Shown in pieces: positions 17,981 to 26,655 of a stretch of 64,000 bases of DNA. The stretch lies in NCBI RefSeq assembly GCF_000816245.1, contig NZ_CP007769.1, positions 900,464-964,463 on the forward strand. Direction: 5' to 3'. The stretch comes from Campylobacter sp. RM16704. Its GTDB lineage: Bacteria; Campylobacterota; Campylobacteria; Campylobacterales; Campylobacteraceae. The notes under the pieces were generated by a model, which saw only the letters and a program-made list of their open reading frames with translations, was not told the origin of the DNA and made no database searches. The position numbers and the translations under genes were made by a program. Numbering within the stretch: the first letter of the stretch is position 1; every line of letters starts with the position of its first letter.

Positions 17981-20358
17981 TGAAACTAGAAAATATGCAA
18001 AATTATCCAACAAAACTTCCTATTCTTGTGGAAGATGAATTATTTTTATATCCTTTTATGATTACTCCTATTTTTTTAAATGATATGCAAAATATTAAAG
18101 CATTAGATACTGCTTTACAAAATGATAGCATGATTTTTGTGGCACCCTCTAAAATAGAAGGTGGCCGTAACTTTGATGACATTTATGATTGTGGAGTAAT
18201 AGGGACCATAATGAGAAAAGTTCCACTTCCTGATGGTAGAATAAAAATTTTATTTCAAGGTTATGCAAAAGCAAAAATAGTGGAAAAAATTTCTGATGAG
18301 CCTTTATTTGCTTTAGTTGATTTAATCTATCAAGAGCCAATATGTAGCACAAAAAAAGAAGCTATTTTAGAAGTACTAAGAGAAAAGACTAAAGCTTTAT
18401 CCACAGTAAGCCATTATTTTCCACCAGATCTTTTAAGAACTATAGAAGAAGATGTTGAACCTAATAGAATTTGTGATTTAATATTAAATTCTGTAAAAAT
18501 TAAAAAAGAGCAAGCTTATGAATTTTTTATTGAAACAAATTTAGAAACTAAACTTCTAAATTTAATTGATTATTTAGCTAAAGAAATTGAGGCTAATAAA
18601 ATTCAAAAAGAAATTAAAAATAAAGTTCATTCAAAAATAGATAAAGTCAACAAAGAGTACTTCTTAAAAGAACAACTTAAACAAATTCAAAGAGAGCTTG
18701 GAGGCGATATACAAAAAGAAAGCGAAGTTGAGGAATACAATAAAAAACTAGAAAAGAAAAAAGCTTTTATGTATGAAGATGCTTACAAAGAAATTAAAAA
18801 ACAAATTCAAAAGTATGAAAGAATTCATCAAGATAACTCAGAAGCTTCAATGGTGCAAACTTATATAGAAACAGTATTGGATATACCTTTTGAATATTTA
18901 TCTAAGAAAAAACTTAATTTAAAAGATGTATCTTTACAATTAAATAACGATCATTATGCATTAGAAAAACCTAAAGAACGCATAGAGGAATATTTTGCAG
19001 TTAAAGAACTTTTAGAAAAGCGTAAAATTAAAGATAGAGATGGTGCTAAAGTTATTTTATGTCTAGTTGGTCCTCCTGGTGTTGGCAAAACTTCTTTAGC
19101 AAATTCAGTTGCAAAGGCATTAAAAAGAGAATTAGTACGTATAGCCTTAGGTGGTTTAGAAGATGTTAATGAATTAAGAGGACATAGAAGAACCTATATA
19201 GGAGCTATGCCAGGAAGAATTATACAAGGGCTTATCGAAGCAAAACAAAGTAATCCAGTAGTTGTATTAGATGAAATTGATAAACTAAGTCGTAACCACA
19301 GAGGTGATCCAAGTGCTGTTTTACTAGAAATTTTAGATCCAGAACAAAATACTAAATTTAGGGATTATTATTTAAATTTTAATATTGATTTAAGTAAAAT
19401 AATTTTCATAGCAACTGCAAATGATGTAAGTTTAATTCCTCCTGCTTTAAAAGACAGAATGGAATTTATAGAGCTTAGCTCTTATACTCCTCAAGAGAAA
19501 TTTCAAATTGCAAAAAATTATCTTATACCAGATGAAATAAAAAAACATGGTTTAAAAAAAGATGAGATTAATTTCAGCAACGAAGCTATAGAATTAATTA
19601 TCAATGAATATACAAGAGAATCAGGTGTAAGAAATTTAAGAAGAAAAATTGCAGAAGTTTGTAGAAAATGTGTTAAACAACTTTTATTGAAAGAAGATGT
19701 TAAAAACATTAAAATTAATGCTAAAAATCTGAAAGATTATCTAAATAAAAAAGTTTTTGAAATAGAAAAACACGAAAAAGAAAATAAAATTGGTCAAGTT
19801 AATGGACTAGCATGGACAGCAGTGGGTGGAGATGTGCTTAAAATAGAGATTATTAAAATAAAAGGCAAGGGAGAATTAACTCTTACAGGAAGCTTAGGTG
19901 ATGTAATGAAAGAATCAGCTAAAATTGCCCATAGTCTTATAAAAAATCTAATTGATCAAGAACAAATAAAAAGTCCTAAAAATCTCTACTATAAAACCGA
20001 TGAAAGTATTTATAACCAATATAATTTACACATTCATGTTCCAGATGGTGCTACACCTAAAGATGGTCCAAGTGCTGGCATTACAATTTCGACAGCTATA
20101 GCTTCTATTTTTAGCAATAAAAAAGTAAGATCAGATGTTGCTATGACTGGTGAAATCGATTTGATGGGAAATGTTTTACCAATAGGTGGATTAAAAGAAA
20201 AGTTAATTGCCGCTTACAAAGCCGATATTAAAACTGCTATCATTCCATATAAAAATTACGAAAGAGACTTAAAAGACATTCCAGAAGAAGTAATAAAAAA
20301 TGTAAAAATTACAGGTGTCAAAACATTAAAAGAAGTTTTAAAAATTGCTCTTATATGA
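17980..20358 (+). CDS. lon: ATP-dependent protease Lon
   Basis: A 792-residue cytosolic AAA+ protease that degrades misfolded and regulatory proteins. Domains in order: N-terminal substrate domain (about 12-200), coiled coil (about 205-270), AAA+ module with Walker A GPPGVGKT at 364-371 and Walker B VVVLDEID, and a C-terminal peptidase with the catalytic Ser (S698 in PKDGPSAG) and Lys (K741 in GGLKEK). Length is normal. A hairpin directly after the stop ends the bamD-lon unit. Confidence 0.98.
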   Translation: MKLENMQNYPTKLPILVEDELFLYPFMITPIFLNDMQNIKALDTALQNDSMIFVAPSKIEGGRNFDDIYDCGVIGTIMRKVPLPDGRIKILFQGYAKAKIVEKISDEPLFALVDLIYQEPICSTKKEAILEVLREKTKALSTVSHYFPPDLLRTIEEDVEPNRICDLILNSVKIKKEQAYEFFIETNLETKLLNLIDYLAKEIEANKIQKEIKNKVHSKIDKVNKEYFLKEQLKQIQRELGGDIQKESEVEEYNKKLEKKKAFMYEDAYKEIKKQIQKYERIHQDNSEASMVQTYIETVLDIPFEYLSKKKLNLKDVSLQLNNDHYALEKPKERIEEYFAVKELLEKRKIKDRDGAKVILCLVGPPGVGKTSLANSVAKALKRELVRIALGGLEDVNELRGHRRTYIGAMPGRIIQGLIEAKQSNPVVVLDEIDKLSRNHRGDPSAVLLEILDPEQNTKFRDYYLNFNIDLSKIIFIATANDVSLIPPALKDRMEFIELSSYTPQEKFQIAKNYLIPDEIKKHGLKKDEINFSNEAIELIINEYTRESGVRNLRRKIAEVCRKCVKQLLLKEDVKNIKINAKNLKDYLNKKVFEIEKHEKENKIGQVNGLAWTAVGGDVLKIEIIKIKGKGELTLTGSLGDVMKESAKIAHSLIKNLIDQEQIKSPKNLYYKTDESIYNQYNLHIHVPDGATPKDGPSAGITISTAIASIFSNKKVRSDVAMTGEIDLMGNVLPIGGLKEKLIAAYKADIKTAIIPYKNYERDLKDIPEEVIKNVKITGVKTLKEVLKIALI

Positions 20359-20359
20359 A

Positions 20360-20387
20360 GACTTGAAGTGCTTTTAAGCTTCAAGTC
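20360..20387. terminator. Bidirectional terminator between lon and cetA
   Basis: A 9-bp stem (GACTTGAAG / CTTCAAGTC) encloses a 10-base loop at the junction of the convergent lon and cetA genes. The right arm lies inside the last cetA codons. Position suggests it serves both directions; the U tract is weak. Confidence 0.5.
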
Positions 20388-21747
20388 TATCCATAATTCT
20401 TACGCTTTCTTTTTCTAAATTGCTAATATCATTTATAATAGAATCATAGTCTTCTTTTGAAATATTTTCCTTTTTAGAAATTTCTACAGCTTTATTGGCT
20501 GCTGTTTGCATATTATTGCTAGCAACCTCCATTTCATTTTGTGAAATTAAAGGGCAAAATATACTTTTTGCATCTTCATCTTTACATAGAGTAGAAATTG
20601 GATCTAAATTTTGTAATTTATCTTGAGAGCCATTTAACGTTAAGTAAACATCCGATTTGTATAATATATGATCAATTTTCATTGCAGAAAGAGTTAAATC
20701 AGAAGCAAAATTTACAAATTCTTTACCCAAATGGATGCTTTTTTCTTCTAAATATCCAAATGCTTTACTAAAATCAATAATTTTACCATCTGAAGAATTT
20801 GCTATATTATAAACTTTTTCACTATTTTCCTGAATAGAACCTATTTCTTGATTCATAACTTGAATTGCCAAGGTAATTTCGCCTGTTGCTTTTTGGGTTT
20901 TTTCAGCAAGTTTTCTAACTTCATCAGCAACCACAGCAAAACCACGTCCGTATTCTCCGGCACGTGCAGCTTCTATAGCGGCATTCAAAGCAAGAAGATT
21001 GGTTTGTTCGGCTATATCTTTAATTACGCTAACGATAGAATTAACATTTTGAGCATTAGACGCAAAAGCATTTACTGCATTTTTGCTTTCATCGGCTACT
21101 TGCATCATGGTTGATATCGACTCCTGTAAACCTCCTATTTCTATTCCATTTTTTTGTGCAGTATCTGAAATAATCTTAATATCTCCAAAAACTTCCCTCA
21201 TTAGTTTAATAATTTTATTCAAAGAAATAGACAAGTCATTTAAATTTTTATTTTGACTATTTAAACTTAAATCCATTAATTCTCTAGATAATGCGTTTTT
21301 AAACACAGATTTTCCAGTCTTTTCTATATCATCTAAAGATTTATTAATAAATTTTATATTATGAACAAAAATCCCTTTTAAGCCTTCAGAGATTGCTCTT
21401 CTATAATACTCTCCTTTTTGCGAACATGCAATAGATGTGTTAATTTCTCTTAAATAAGCTTCTAAACCATCTATTGTGTTATTTAAATTATCTGCGATTT
21501 CTTTTAATTTTTTATTACCACTTTTAATATAAACAACACGTCCATCAAAATTTCCATTTTTAAGTTCTTTGCTAAAAGTTAAAATTTTATCTATAAATTG
21601 TTCATCAACTTTGTTGCAATGAACCAGTACCGCGAGTAATATCAATAAAAACACAAAAAAACCTATCGAAAAATACTCTTGAAAACATAAAGCACTGATT
21701 ATTGCTAAAACACTTAAAATAATTCCACCATATAATACTTTATTCAT
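20374..21747 (-). CDS. cetA: Energy taxis receptor CetA
   Basis: A 457-residue methyl-accepting chemotaxis-type signal transducer. Two membrane helices occupy about residues 5-22 and 25-44 with almost no periplasmic part, so no external ligand domain exists. A HAMP-like region follows. The signalling hairpin tip contains [19 protein letters not shown] near residues 245-263. In C. jejuni CetA receives redox signals from separate PAS proteins (CetB, CetC), together acting like E. coli Aer. A PAS gene lies 15 bases upstream. Length is close to C. jejuni CetA. Confidence 0.88.
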   Translation of the reverse strand: MNKVLYGGIILSVLAIISALCFQEYFSIGFFVFLLILLAVLVHCNKVDEQFIDKILTFSKELKNGNFDGRVVYIKSGNKKLKEIADNLNNTIDGLEAYLREINTSIACSQKGEYYRRAISEGLKGIFVHNIKFINKSLDDIEKTGKSVFKNALSRELMDLSLNSQNKNLNDLSISLNKIIKLMREVFGDIKIISDTAQKNGIEIGGLQESISTMMQVADESKNAVNAFASNAQNVNSIVSVIKDIAEQTNLLALNAAIEAARAGEYGRGFAVVADEVRKLAEKTQKATGEITLAIQVMNQEIGSIQENSEKVYNIANSSDGKIIDFSKAFGYLEEKSIHLGKEFVNFASDLTLSAMKIDHILYKSDVYLTLNGSQDKLQNLDPISTLCKDEDAKSIFCPLISQNEMEVASNNMQTAANKAVEISKKENISKEDYDSIINDISNLEKESVRIMDRLEA

Positions 21748-21762
21748 TATTTATTCCTATTT

Positions 21763-22254
21763 TTATTTTTGAAGTTCTAAAATTAATTGATTATAATTCA
21801 TACCGTAAGAATTTACTATATTCATAAGCTCATCAATACCTGCTTTTATTCCTTTTTTTTGTTCAACTTCTAAAAGAATTTTATAAACTTGCTCTATAGT
21901 TGATATAGCTTCGCTTTTTGGTTTTCTTCTTACTGAATAATAATTTATAATACTTCCTTGTTCATCAAATGAAGCTGTAACATTTGTAAAAACCCAATAA
22001 TAATCATTTTGTTTAGTTTTATTTTTCACAAAAGCAAAAATTTCTCTTCCATCTTGTATATAATCCCACAAACATTTAAAAACAGTTCTTGGCATATCAG
22101 GATGACGTACTATATTATGGGGTTTGTATAAAATTTCTTCCATCTTGTATCCAGCATACTTTAAAAAATCATCATTTGCATAAATTATATTACCTTTTAA
22201 ATCTGTTTTAGAAGTTATTAGTGTATTTGGATCTAGAATTTTTTCTTTTGACAT
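21763..22254 (-). CDS. PAS domain energy taxis sensor (CetB/CetC type)
   Basis: A 163-residue soluble protein consisting mainly of one PAS domain (about residues 12-115). It has the Aer-like sequence PHNIVRHPDMP near residues 45-55, which in Aer contributes to FAD binding, and ends in a charged helical tail. It probably binds FAD, reads the redox state of electron transport and signals through CetA. In C. jejuni two such proteins flank cetA; here only one is seen, in the upstream position, so CetB and CetC cannot be told apart. Confidence 0.85.
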   Translation of the reverse strand: MSKEKILDPNTLITSKTDLKGNIIYANDDFLKYAGYKMEEILYKPHNIVRHPDMPRTVFKCLWDYIQDGREIFAFVKNKTKQNDYYWVFTNVTASFDEQGSIINYYSVRRKPKSEAISTIEQVYKILLEVEQKKGIKAGIDELMNIVNSYGMNYNQLILELQK

Positions 22255-22302
22255 ATTTTTCCTTAGTTATAATTTATTTACGAAATATTATATTCTATTT
22301 TT

Positions 22303-23514
22303 TTATAAAATTTCATTAAAATTAAAACCATTATCAAAAAGAATTTTCCTCACAAGTTCTTGATGTTCTTTACCTTTAGTTTCTAAAGTAATGGAAATCA
22401 TAGCATCGCCATATTCAAGTTTAGTTGAAAATCTATCATAGTCAATTTTAACTATATTGGCATTAGCTTCTTTTATAGCATCACTTAAAGCACTTAAAGC
22501 TCCTGGTTTATCAACCAAGGTAACATTTATAAGCATTTTTCTAAACGCCTTAAACAAACCTTTTTCTATAATAATATTTAACATTTGAACATCAATGTTT
22601 CCACCACTTAGAACAACACCTATTTTTTTATATTTTTTTAAATCTAATTTCTTATGCAAAAGTGCTGCAACAGTACATGCTCCAGCTCCCTCGACTGTTA
22701 ATTTATGTTTTTCAAGTAAATATAATACTGCATTTGCAATTTCCTCATCATCTACTTGTATAAATTCATCTACACATTCAAGAATAATATCAAAATTAAT
22801 TTTATTTACATCACGCACTGCTATACCATCTGCTATAGTTCTAACAGATTTAGAATTAATAATCTTTTTACTTTTAAAACTTTCATACATTGCAGGAGCA
22901 CCTTTAGCACTCACACCCACTATTTTTATATTAGGATTAATCTGTTTTGCTGCACTTGCAATACCGCTTATTAATCCACCTCCGCCAACCGGAGCTAAAA
23001 TCATATCTAAATCACTAATTTCATCAAGCATTTCAAGCATCAAAGTGCCTTGTCCTGCCATAATACTTTCATTTTCAAAAGGATGGATAAAATTTAACTT
23101 ATGTTCCTTGGCATAATTTAGTGCATAAGCATAAGCTTCATCAAAATTATCTCCTTTTAAAATTACTTTAGCACCTAAATTTTTTGTTGCACTTACTTTT
23201 AATAAAGGTGTAGCTTCGGGCATAACAATAACAGCTTCAATACCAAATTTTTTAGCACTTATAGCTACTCCTTGAGCATGATTTCCTGCACTTGCTGCTA
23301 TTACACCAAATTGCTTTTGATCTTTGGTTAAATTAGCTATTGTATTATATGCACCTCTAATTTTATAAGCTCCCGTTTTTTGCAAATTCTCGCATTTTAA
23401 AAATATATCCGTATCTAAAAACTCACTCAAAGAAGAAGAATGTACGAAAGGAGTTTTTAGCACAAAATCTGCTATTTTCTGTTTCGCTTGATAAATTTTA
23501 TTTAATTCAATCAT
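22303..23514 (-). CDS. ilvA: Threonine ammonia-lyase
   Basis: A 403-residue PLP enzyme that turns threonine into 2-oxobutanoate, the first step to isoleucine. The PLP lysine is K51 in KTGAYKIRGAYN, the phosphate-binding glycines are in VGGGGLISG near residues 176-184, and a single C-terminal ACT domain (about 328-403) supplies allosteric control. The size matches the short IlvA form common in Gram-positives and Campylobacter, not E. coli IlvA with two ACT-like regions. It overlaps the upstream CoA-binding gene by 8 bases. Confidence 0.95.
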   Translation of the reverse strand: MIELNKIYQAKQKIADFVLKTPFVHSSSLSEFLDTDIFLKCENLQKTGAYKIRGAYNTIANLTKDQKQFGVIAASAGNHAQGVAISAKKFGIEAVIVMPEATPLLKVSATKNLGAKVILKGDNFDEAYAYALNYAKEHKLNFIHPFENESIMAGQGTLMLEMLDEISDLDMILAPVGGGGLISGIASAAKQINPNIKIVGVSAKGAPAMYESFKSKKIINSKSVRTIADGIAVRDVNKINFDIILECVDEFIQVDDEEIANAVLYLLEKHKLTVEGAGACTVAALLHKKLDLKKYKKIGVVLSGGNIDVQMLNIIIEKGLFKAFRKMLINVTLVDKPGALSALSDAIKEANANIVKIDYDRFSTKLEYGDAMISITLETKGKEHQELVRKILFDNGFNFNEIL

Positions 23515-23908
23515 AATTTTCCTTTTTTTGTAGTTCTATTTTTATACAGCAATCTTGAACACAATTTATACCATATTTTTGACATTTTTGCATTATCTCA
23601 TTATTGATAATTCCAAGTTGCATCCAAAAATTTTTTATTTTTTTTATTAAAAGATCTTCAAATAGTTTATTAGCAAAATCTGCTTTTCTAAACATTACGA
23701 CAGTATCAATTTCAAAAGGAATTTCTTTTAAATTTCTATAAACTTTTTCACTTAAAATAAAATCTTCTTTAGGGTAAATGGGATAAACTTTATAGCCTAA
23801 ATCTTGTAAATATTTACTTACAAAATGCGAAGGTTTAGTTTGACTAGGACTAAGTCCTACAATAGCAATATTTTGCATAGAATTTAGTATTTTTTCTATA
23901 TCACGCAA
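23507..23908 (-). CDS. CoA-binding domain protein
   Basis: A 133-residue protein consisting of one Rossmann-like CoA-binding domain (CoA_binding_2 type, as in YccU). The opening MQNIAIVGLSPSQTKPSHFV (about residues 11-30) is the nucleotide-binding loop, and the segment VVMFRKADF and the FWMQLG motif are typical. Family function is unknown. It is coupled to ilvA by an 8-base overlap, so a role in metabolism near branched-chain synthesis is possible but unproved. Confidence 0.85.
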   Translation of the reverse strand: MRDIEKILNSMQNIAIVGLSPSQTKPSHFVSKYLQDLGYKVYPIYPKEDFILSEKVYRNLKEIPFEIDTVVMFRKADFANKLFEDLLIKKIKNFWMQLGIINNEIMQKCQKYGINCVQDCCIKIELQKKENYD

Positions 23909-23946
23909 ATTTTCTCCTTTTTTAAAGCATTGTATCCAAAATAAAA

Positions 23947-25119
23947 CTAAAAAGTTGTTTTTTTAACAATCAACAAATGATATAAAGCCATAGATATTAA
24001 AACAAGTATTGCACAAAACACATAAATATTAGAAAAACCTATACTTGGCTCTATAATGCCTAATAAATAAGGACTAATACCTATTCCAAAATCTAAAGCA
24101 ATAAAATAAGTTGAATTTGCTAATCCCATTTTTTCTCTAGGTGCAAGCTTTATTGCTAAAGCTTGGGCACTTGAGGTAGCATTTGCATAACCTAAAGCAC
24201 AAAACAAACCAGCAAAAATAACCATATAAGAATTTCGTGCAAAAGCAAGTAAAACTAAACAAAAAATAAAATTTAAAAATGAAAAATTCATAATAATATG
24301 TGCTCCATATTTATCAAATATTTTTCCAGCTAATGGCCTAAAAATCATTGAAAAACTAGCATATATTACAAAAAACATCGAACCTGCAAAAGTTAAATTT
24401 AAACTTTGAGTATAGGCACTCATATAGGCTATTATAGCTCCAAATGGACATGCAAGTAAAAAAGTAACTAAAGCTAAATTTAAAACTGATTTTTCAAAAT
24501 AATTGTAAATACTAAATTTTCTTTTTATATGATAATTTTTTTTAAATCTTTTTACTTTTAGAAAAATAGACAAATTTATTGCAAAAAATATACTAGAACT
24601 TGCAATTAAAAAACTTAGCTGAAATTGATTAATGGAATCAAGTTTTATCGCTAAAAAAGGCCCTAAAGCAGAAGTTAAAACAACACTTATAGCATAATAT
24701 CCTATTCCAACACCTCTTTTATTGCTAGGTATTATCCTAGCAATAGCTGCCCCGCAAGCACAAGAACAAATTCCATAACAAACCCCTGCTAAGAAGCGTA
24801 TCAAAACCAAAAAATATACATTGTAAAATTTCAAATACATCAAATTAATAAAAAGATAGAACAAAAGCGAAAAAACAATTACTTTTTTTATATTAACATC
24901 ATCAATAATAGAACCAAAATAAAGCCTAGAAAATAAAGCACCTATAACAAAAGCACCCATAATAAGACCTGCCGTGCTAGTTTGAAGATTTAAAACATCT
25001 AAAACATAATCTGTACTAGAAATAGTACTCATATAAAAAACAAGACAAATAACAAAATTAATACCAAAAATACAAAAAAAATTAATATTAAATAAATTAT
25101 ATTTTTTACTAAGACCCAT
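23947..25119 (-). CDS. MFS family transporter, probable efflux
   Basis: A 390-residue inner-membrane protein with about twelve hydrophobic helices of the major facilitator superfamily. The loop after helix 2 has GSIIDDVNIKKV, the position of the family's GxxxDRxGR motif, in degenerate form. It lies 13 bases downstream of a MarR regulator gene and is surely co-transcribed with it, which points to export of a small toxic compound or drug. The substrate cannot be read from sequence. The pair interrupts the remembered C. jejuni order between the CoA-binding gene and trmA. Confidence 0.85.
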   Translation of the reverse strand: MGLSKKYNLFNINFFCIFGINFVICLVFYMSTISSTDYVLDVLNLQTSTAGLIMGAFVIGALFSRLYFGSIIDDVNIKKVIVFSLLFYLFINLMYLKFYNVYFLVLIRFLAGVCYGICSCACGAAIARIIPSNKRGVGIGYYAISVVLTSALGPFLAIKLDSINQFQLSFLIASSSIFFAINLSIFLKVKRFKKNYHIKRKFSIYNYFEKSVLNLALVTFLLACPFGAIIAYMSAYTQSLNLTFAGSMFFVIYASFSMIFRPLAGKIFDKYGAHIIMNFSFLNFIFCLVLLAFARNSYMVIFAGLFCALGYANATSSAQALAIKLAPREKMGLANSTYFIALDFGIGISPYLLGIIEPSIGFSNIYVFCAILVLISMALYHLLIVKKTTF

Positions 25120-25132
25120 GAAAAAACCTCAC

Positions 25133-25531
25133 TCATATTTTTTCATTGATATAGTCAAGTAATTTTAAAAGTCTTTCTTGATCTTGTATATTTAAGATAC
25201 TTAAAATTTCTTTTTCGTATTTTCTTATATAAACATTAGCATCAAAAAAAATTTCTTTACCTTTAGCGCTTAGAGTAATGATTTTTTCTCTCTTATCATC
25301 CGCTTTTAAAAACTCTATATATCCAAGTTTTGCTAATTTAGAAACAACTCTAGAAAGTATAGCTTTATCCATCTGATAAAACTCACATATTGGAGCTAAA
25401 GCACTATTTTGATGATGGCTTAAATACACAAAAACTCTCCAATCACTTGATTTCAAACCAAATGGCTCTAAAATTTCATTAATTTTATGTAATATTTTTC
25501 TATTTGTGTAAGTAATTTTTTGAAAAAAAAT
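25133..25531 (-). CDS. MarR family transcription regulator, apparent AUU start
   Basis: A winged-helix regulator. The conventional start TTG at 25456 gives only 107 residues and cuts off helix 1. Homologous-looking coding sequence continues upstream without a stop (KINEILEPFGLKSSDWRVF spans the TTG). The only well-placed initiator is ATT at 25531, 6 bases after AAAGGA, giving about 132 residues, a normal MarR length. No ATG, GTG or TTG occurs in frame before it. So translation from AUU, or a mutated ATG, is inferred. It probably represses itself and the MFS gene. Confidence 0.72.
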   Translation of the reverse strand: MFFQKITYTNRKILHKINEILEPFGLKSSDWRVFVYLSHHQNSALAPICEFYQMDKAILSRVVSKLAKLGYIEFLKADDKREKIITLSAKGKEIFFDANVYIRKYEKEILSILNIQDQERLLKLLDYINEKI

Positions 25532-25554
25532 AAGAAATCCTTTATAAAAATTAA

Positions 25555-25567
25555 TTGATTAAATCAA
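25555..25567. promoter_or_regulatory. Palindromic candidate MarR operator
   Basis: A perfect 13-bp palindrome, TTGATTAAATCAA with a single central base, lies 24 bases before the inferred MarR start and just downstream of a TATAAA -10-like element on the minus strand. The TTGAT...ATCAA form is common for MarR operators, and the position would block transcription. Confidence 0.5.
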
Positions 25568-25614
25568 CTATTTTTATAGTAACAAATAATATATAAATTT
25601 AAACTTATACTATA

Positions 25615-26655
25615 TTAGGCTTTTTTTCTTAAATACACTCCGCATTCAAGATGAGGAGTATTGGCAAATTGATCAAAAAAAGCAAAATTTAAAATTTCAT
25701 GACTTTGACATAAGATTTCAAGATTTTCTTTTAAAGTAATAGGATTACACGAAATATAAATGATATTTTCATAATTTTTAATAAGTTCAATCACACTTAA
25801 ATCAAGCCCTGCTCTTGGAGGGTCAACCAAAACATGAGATATTTTAAAGCTATCTAAATTTACCCCTTTTAAACGATTAAATTCTCTTTCTTTTTTCAAA
25901 GCTTGACTTAGCTCTTCACTAGAAAGTCTTGTAAAAGCTATATTTTCAATAGAATTTAAAGTACAATTTTTTAAAGCAAATTCAACATTTTTCTTAGAAA
26001 TTTCAGTCGCTAAAACTTTTTTAAAACTTCTTGCCAAAGCTATAGTAAAATTTCCATAACCACAATAAAGCTCTAACAAATCTTGTTTAAAATCATCCTC
26101 TATACAAGATATAATCCATTCAATCATCTTTTCATTGATAAAAGTATTAGGCTGAATAAAACAATCATTATTTAACTCATATAAAAATTCATTTGTATTT
26201 ATTTTTAAAACCTGTCTTAGATTTTCTCCATTAAACACAAGCTTTTTACCCCTACTTCTTGCTATGAATTTGAGATTTAATTTTTCTGCTAATTCTTGTA
26301 AATCTTGCACAATTAACTCTATATTTTTATGGAAAAGTAAAGTTATACTTAAATCTAATTTTGTAGCTAAAAACTCCACTCCAAAAAGCTTATGTTTTAA
26401 ATTTTCATTTAGATTATTTAATAAAATAGGCATATATTCTTGAATTTTTTTATCTGCTATATCAAATTTTTCAATAGGAATTTTTTTCTTATTTTCATAC
26501 ATTGCATAAGAAATTCTTCCATTGTCTTTGTGATATATAGAAAATTCTGCCCTAGTTCTATAAAATTTTAAAGGTGATTTATAGCATTGAATTTCTCCAT
26601 CATATAAAGAAGAAAACAATGCCTTATTTAAAGCAATCTTTTCTTCAAAATACAT
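25615..26655 (-). CDS. trmA: tRNA (uracil-5-)-methyltransferase TrmA
   Basis: A 346-residue SAM enzyme that makes 5-methyluridine at position 54 of tRNA. The SAM-binding motif [16 protein letters not shown] is near residues 194-209. The DPPRAGLD motif follows near 282-289, and the catalytic cysteine is in YISCNP near 303-308. The N-terminal TRAM domain and the 4Fe-4S cysteines of RlmC/RlmD are absent, which favours TrmA. It is adjacent to the NhaC-type antiporter gene (no gap). Confidence 0.93.
   Translation of the reverse strand: MYFEEKIALNKALFSSLYDGEIQCYKSPLKFYRTRAEFSIYHKDNGRISYAMYENKKKIPIEKFDIADKKIQEYMPILLNNLNENLKHKLFGVEFLATKLDLSITLLFHKNIELIVQDLQELAEKLNLKFIARSRGKKLVFNGENLRQVLKINTNEFLYELNNDCFIQPNTFINEKMIEWIISCIEDDFKQDLLELYCGYGNFTIALARSFKKVLATEISKKNVEFALKNCTLNSIENIAFTRLSSEELSQALKKEREFNRLKGVNLDSFKISHVLVDPPRAGLDLSVIELIKNYENIIYISCNPITLKENLEILCQSHEILNFAFFDQFANTPHLECGVYLRKKA

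Noticed and set aside
22595-23116. A 173-codon open frame on the plus strand opposite ilvA
   Set aside because: It lies wholly inside the well-supported ilvA gene on the other strand, has no promoter or ribosome-binding site, and its composition (Ser, Pro, Ile, Phe) is that of a reverse-frame shadow.
25523-25530. Eight T in the MarR gene as a phase-variable tract
   Set aside because: No conventional start codon exists upstream in any frame between the promoter and the tract, so slippage alone would not restore a normal start. AUU initiation or a point mutation is simpler.
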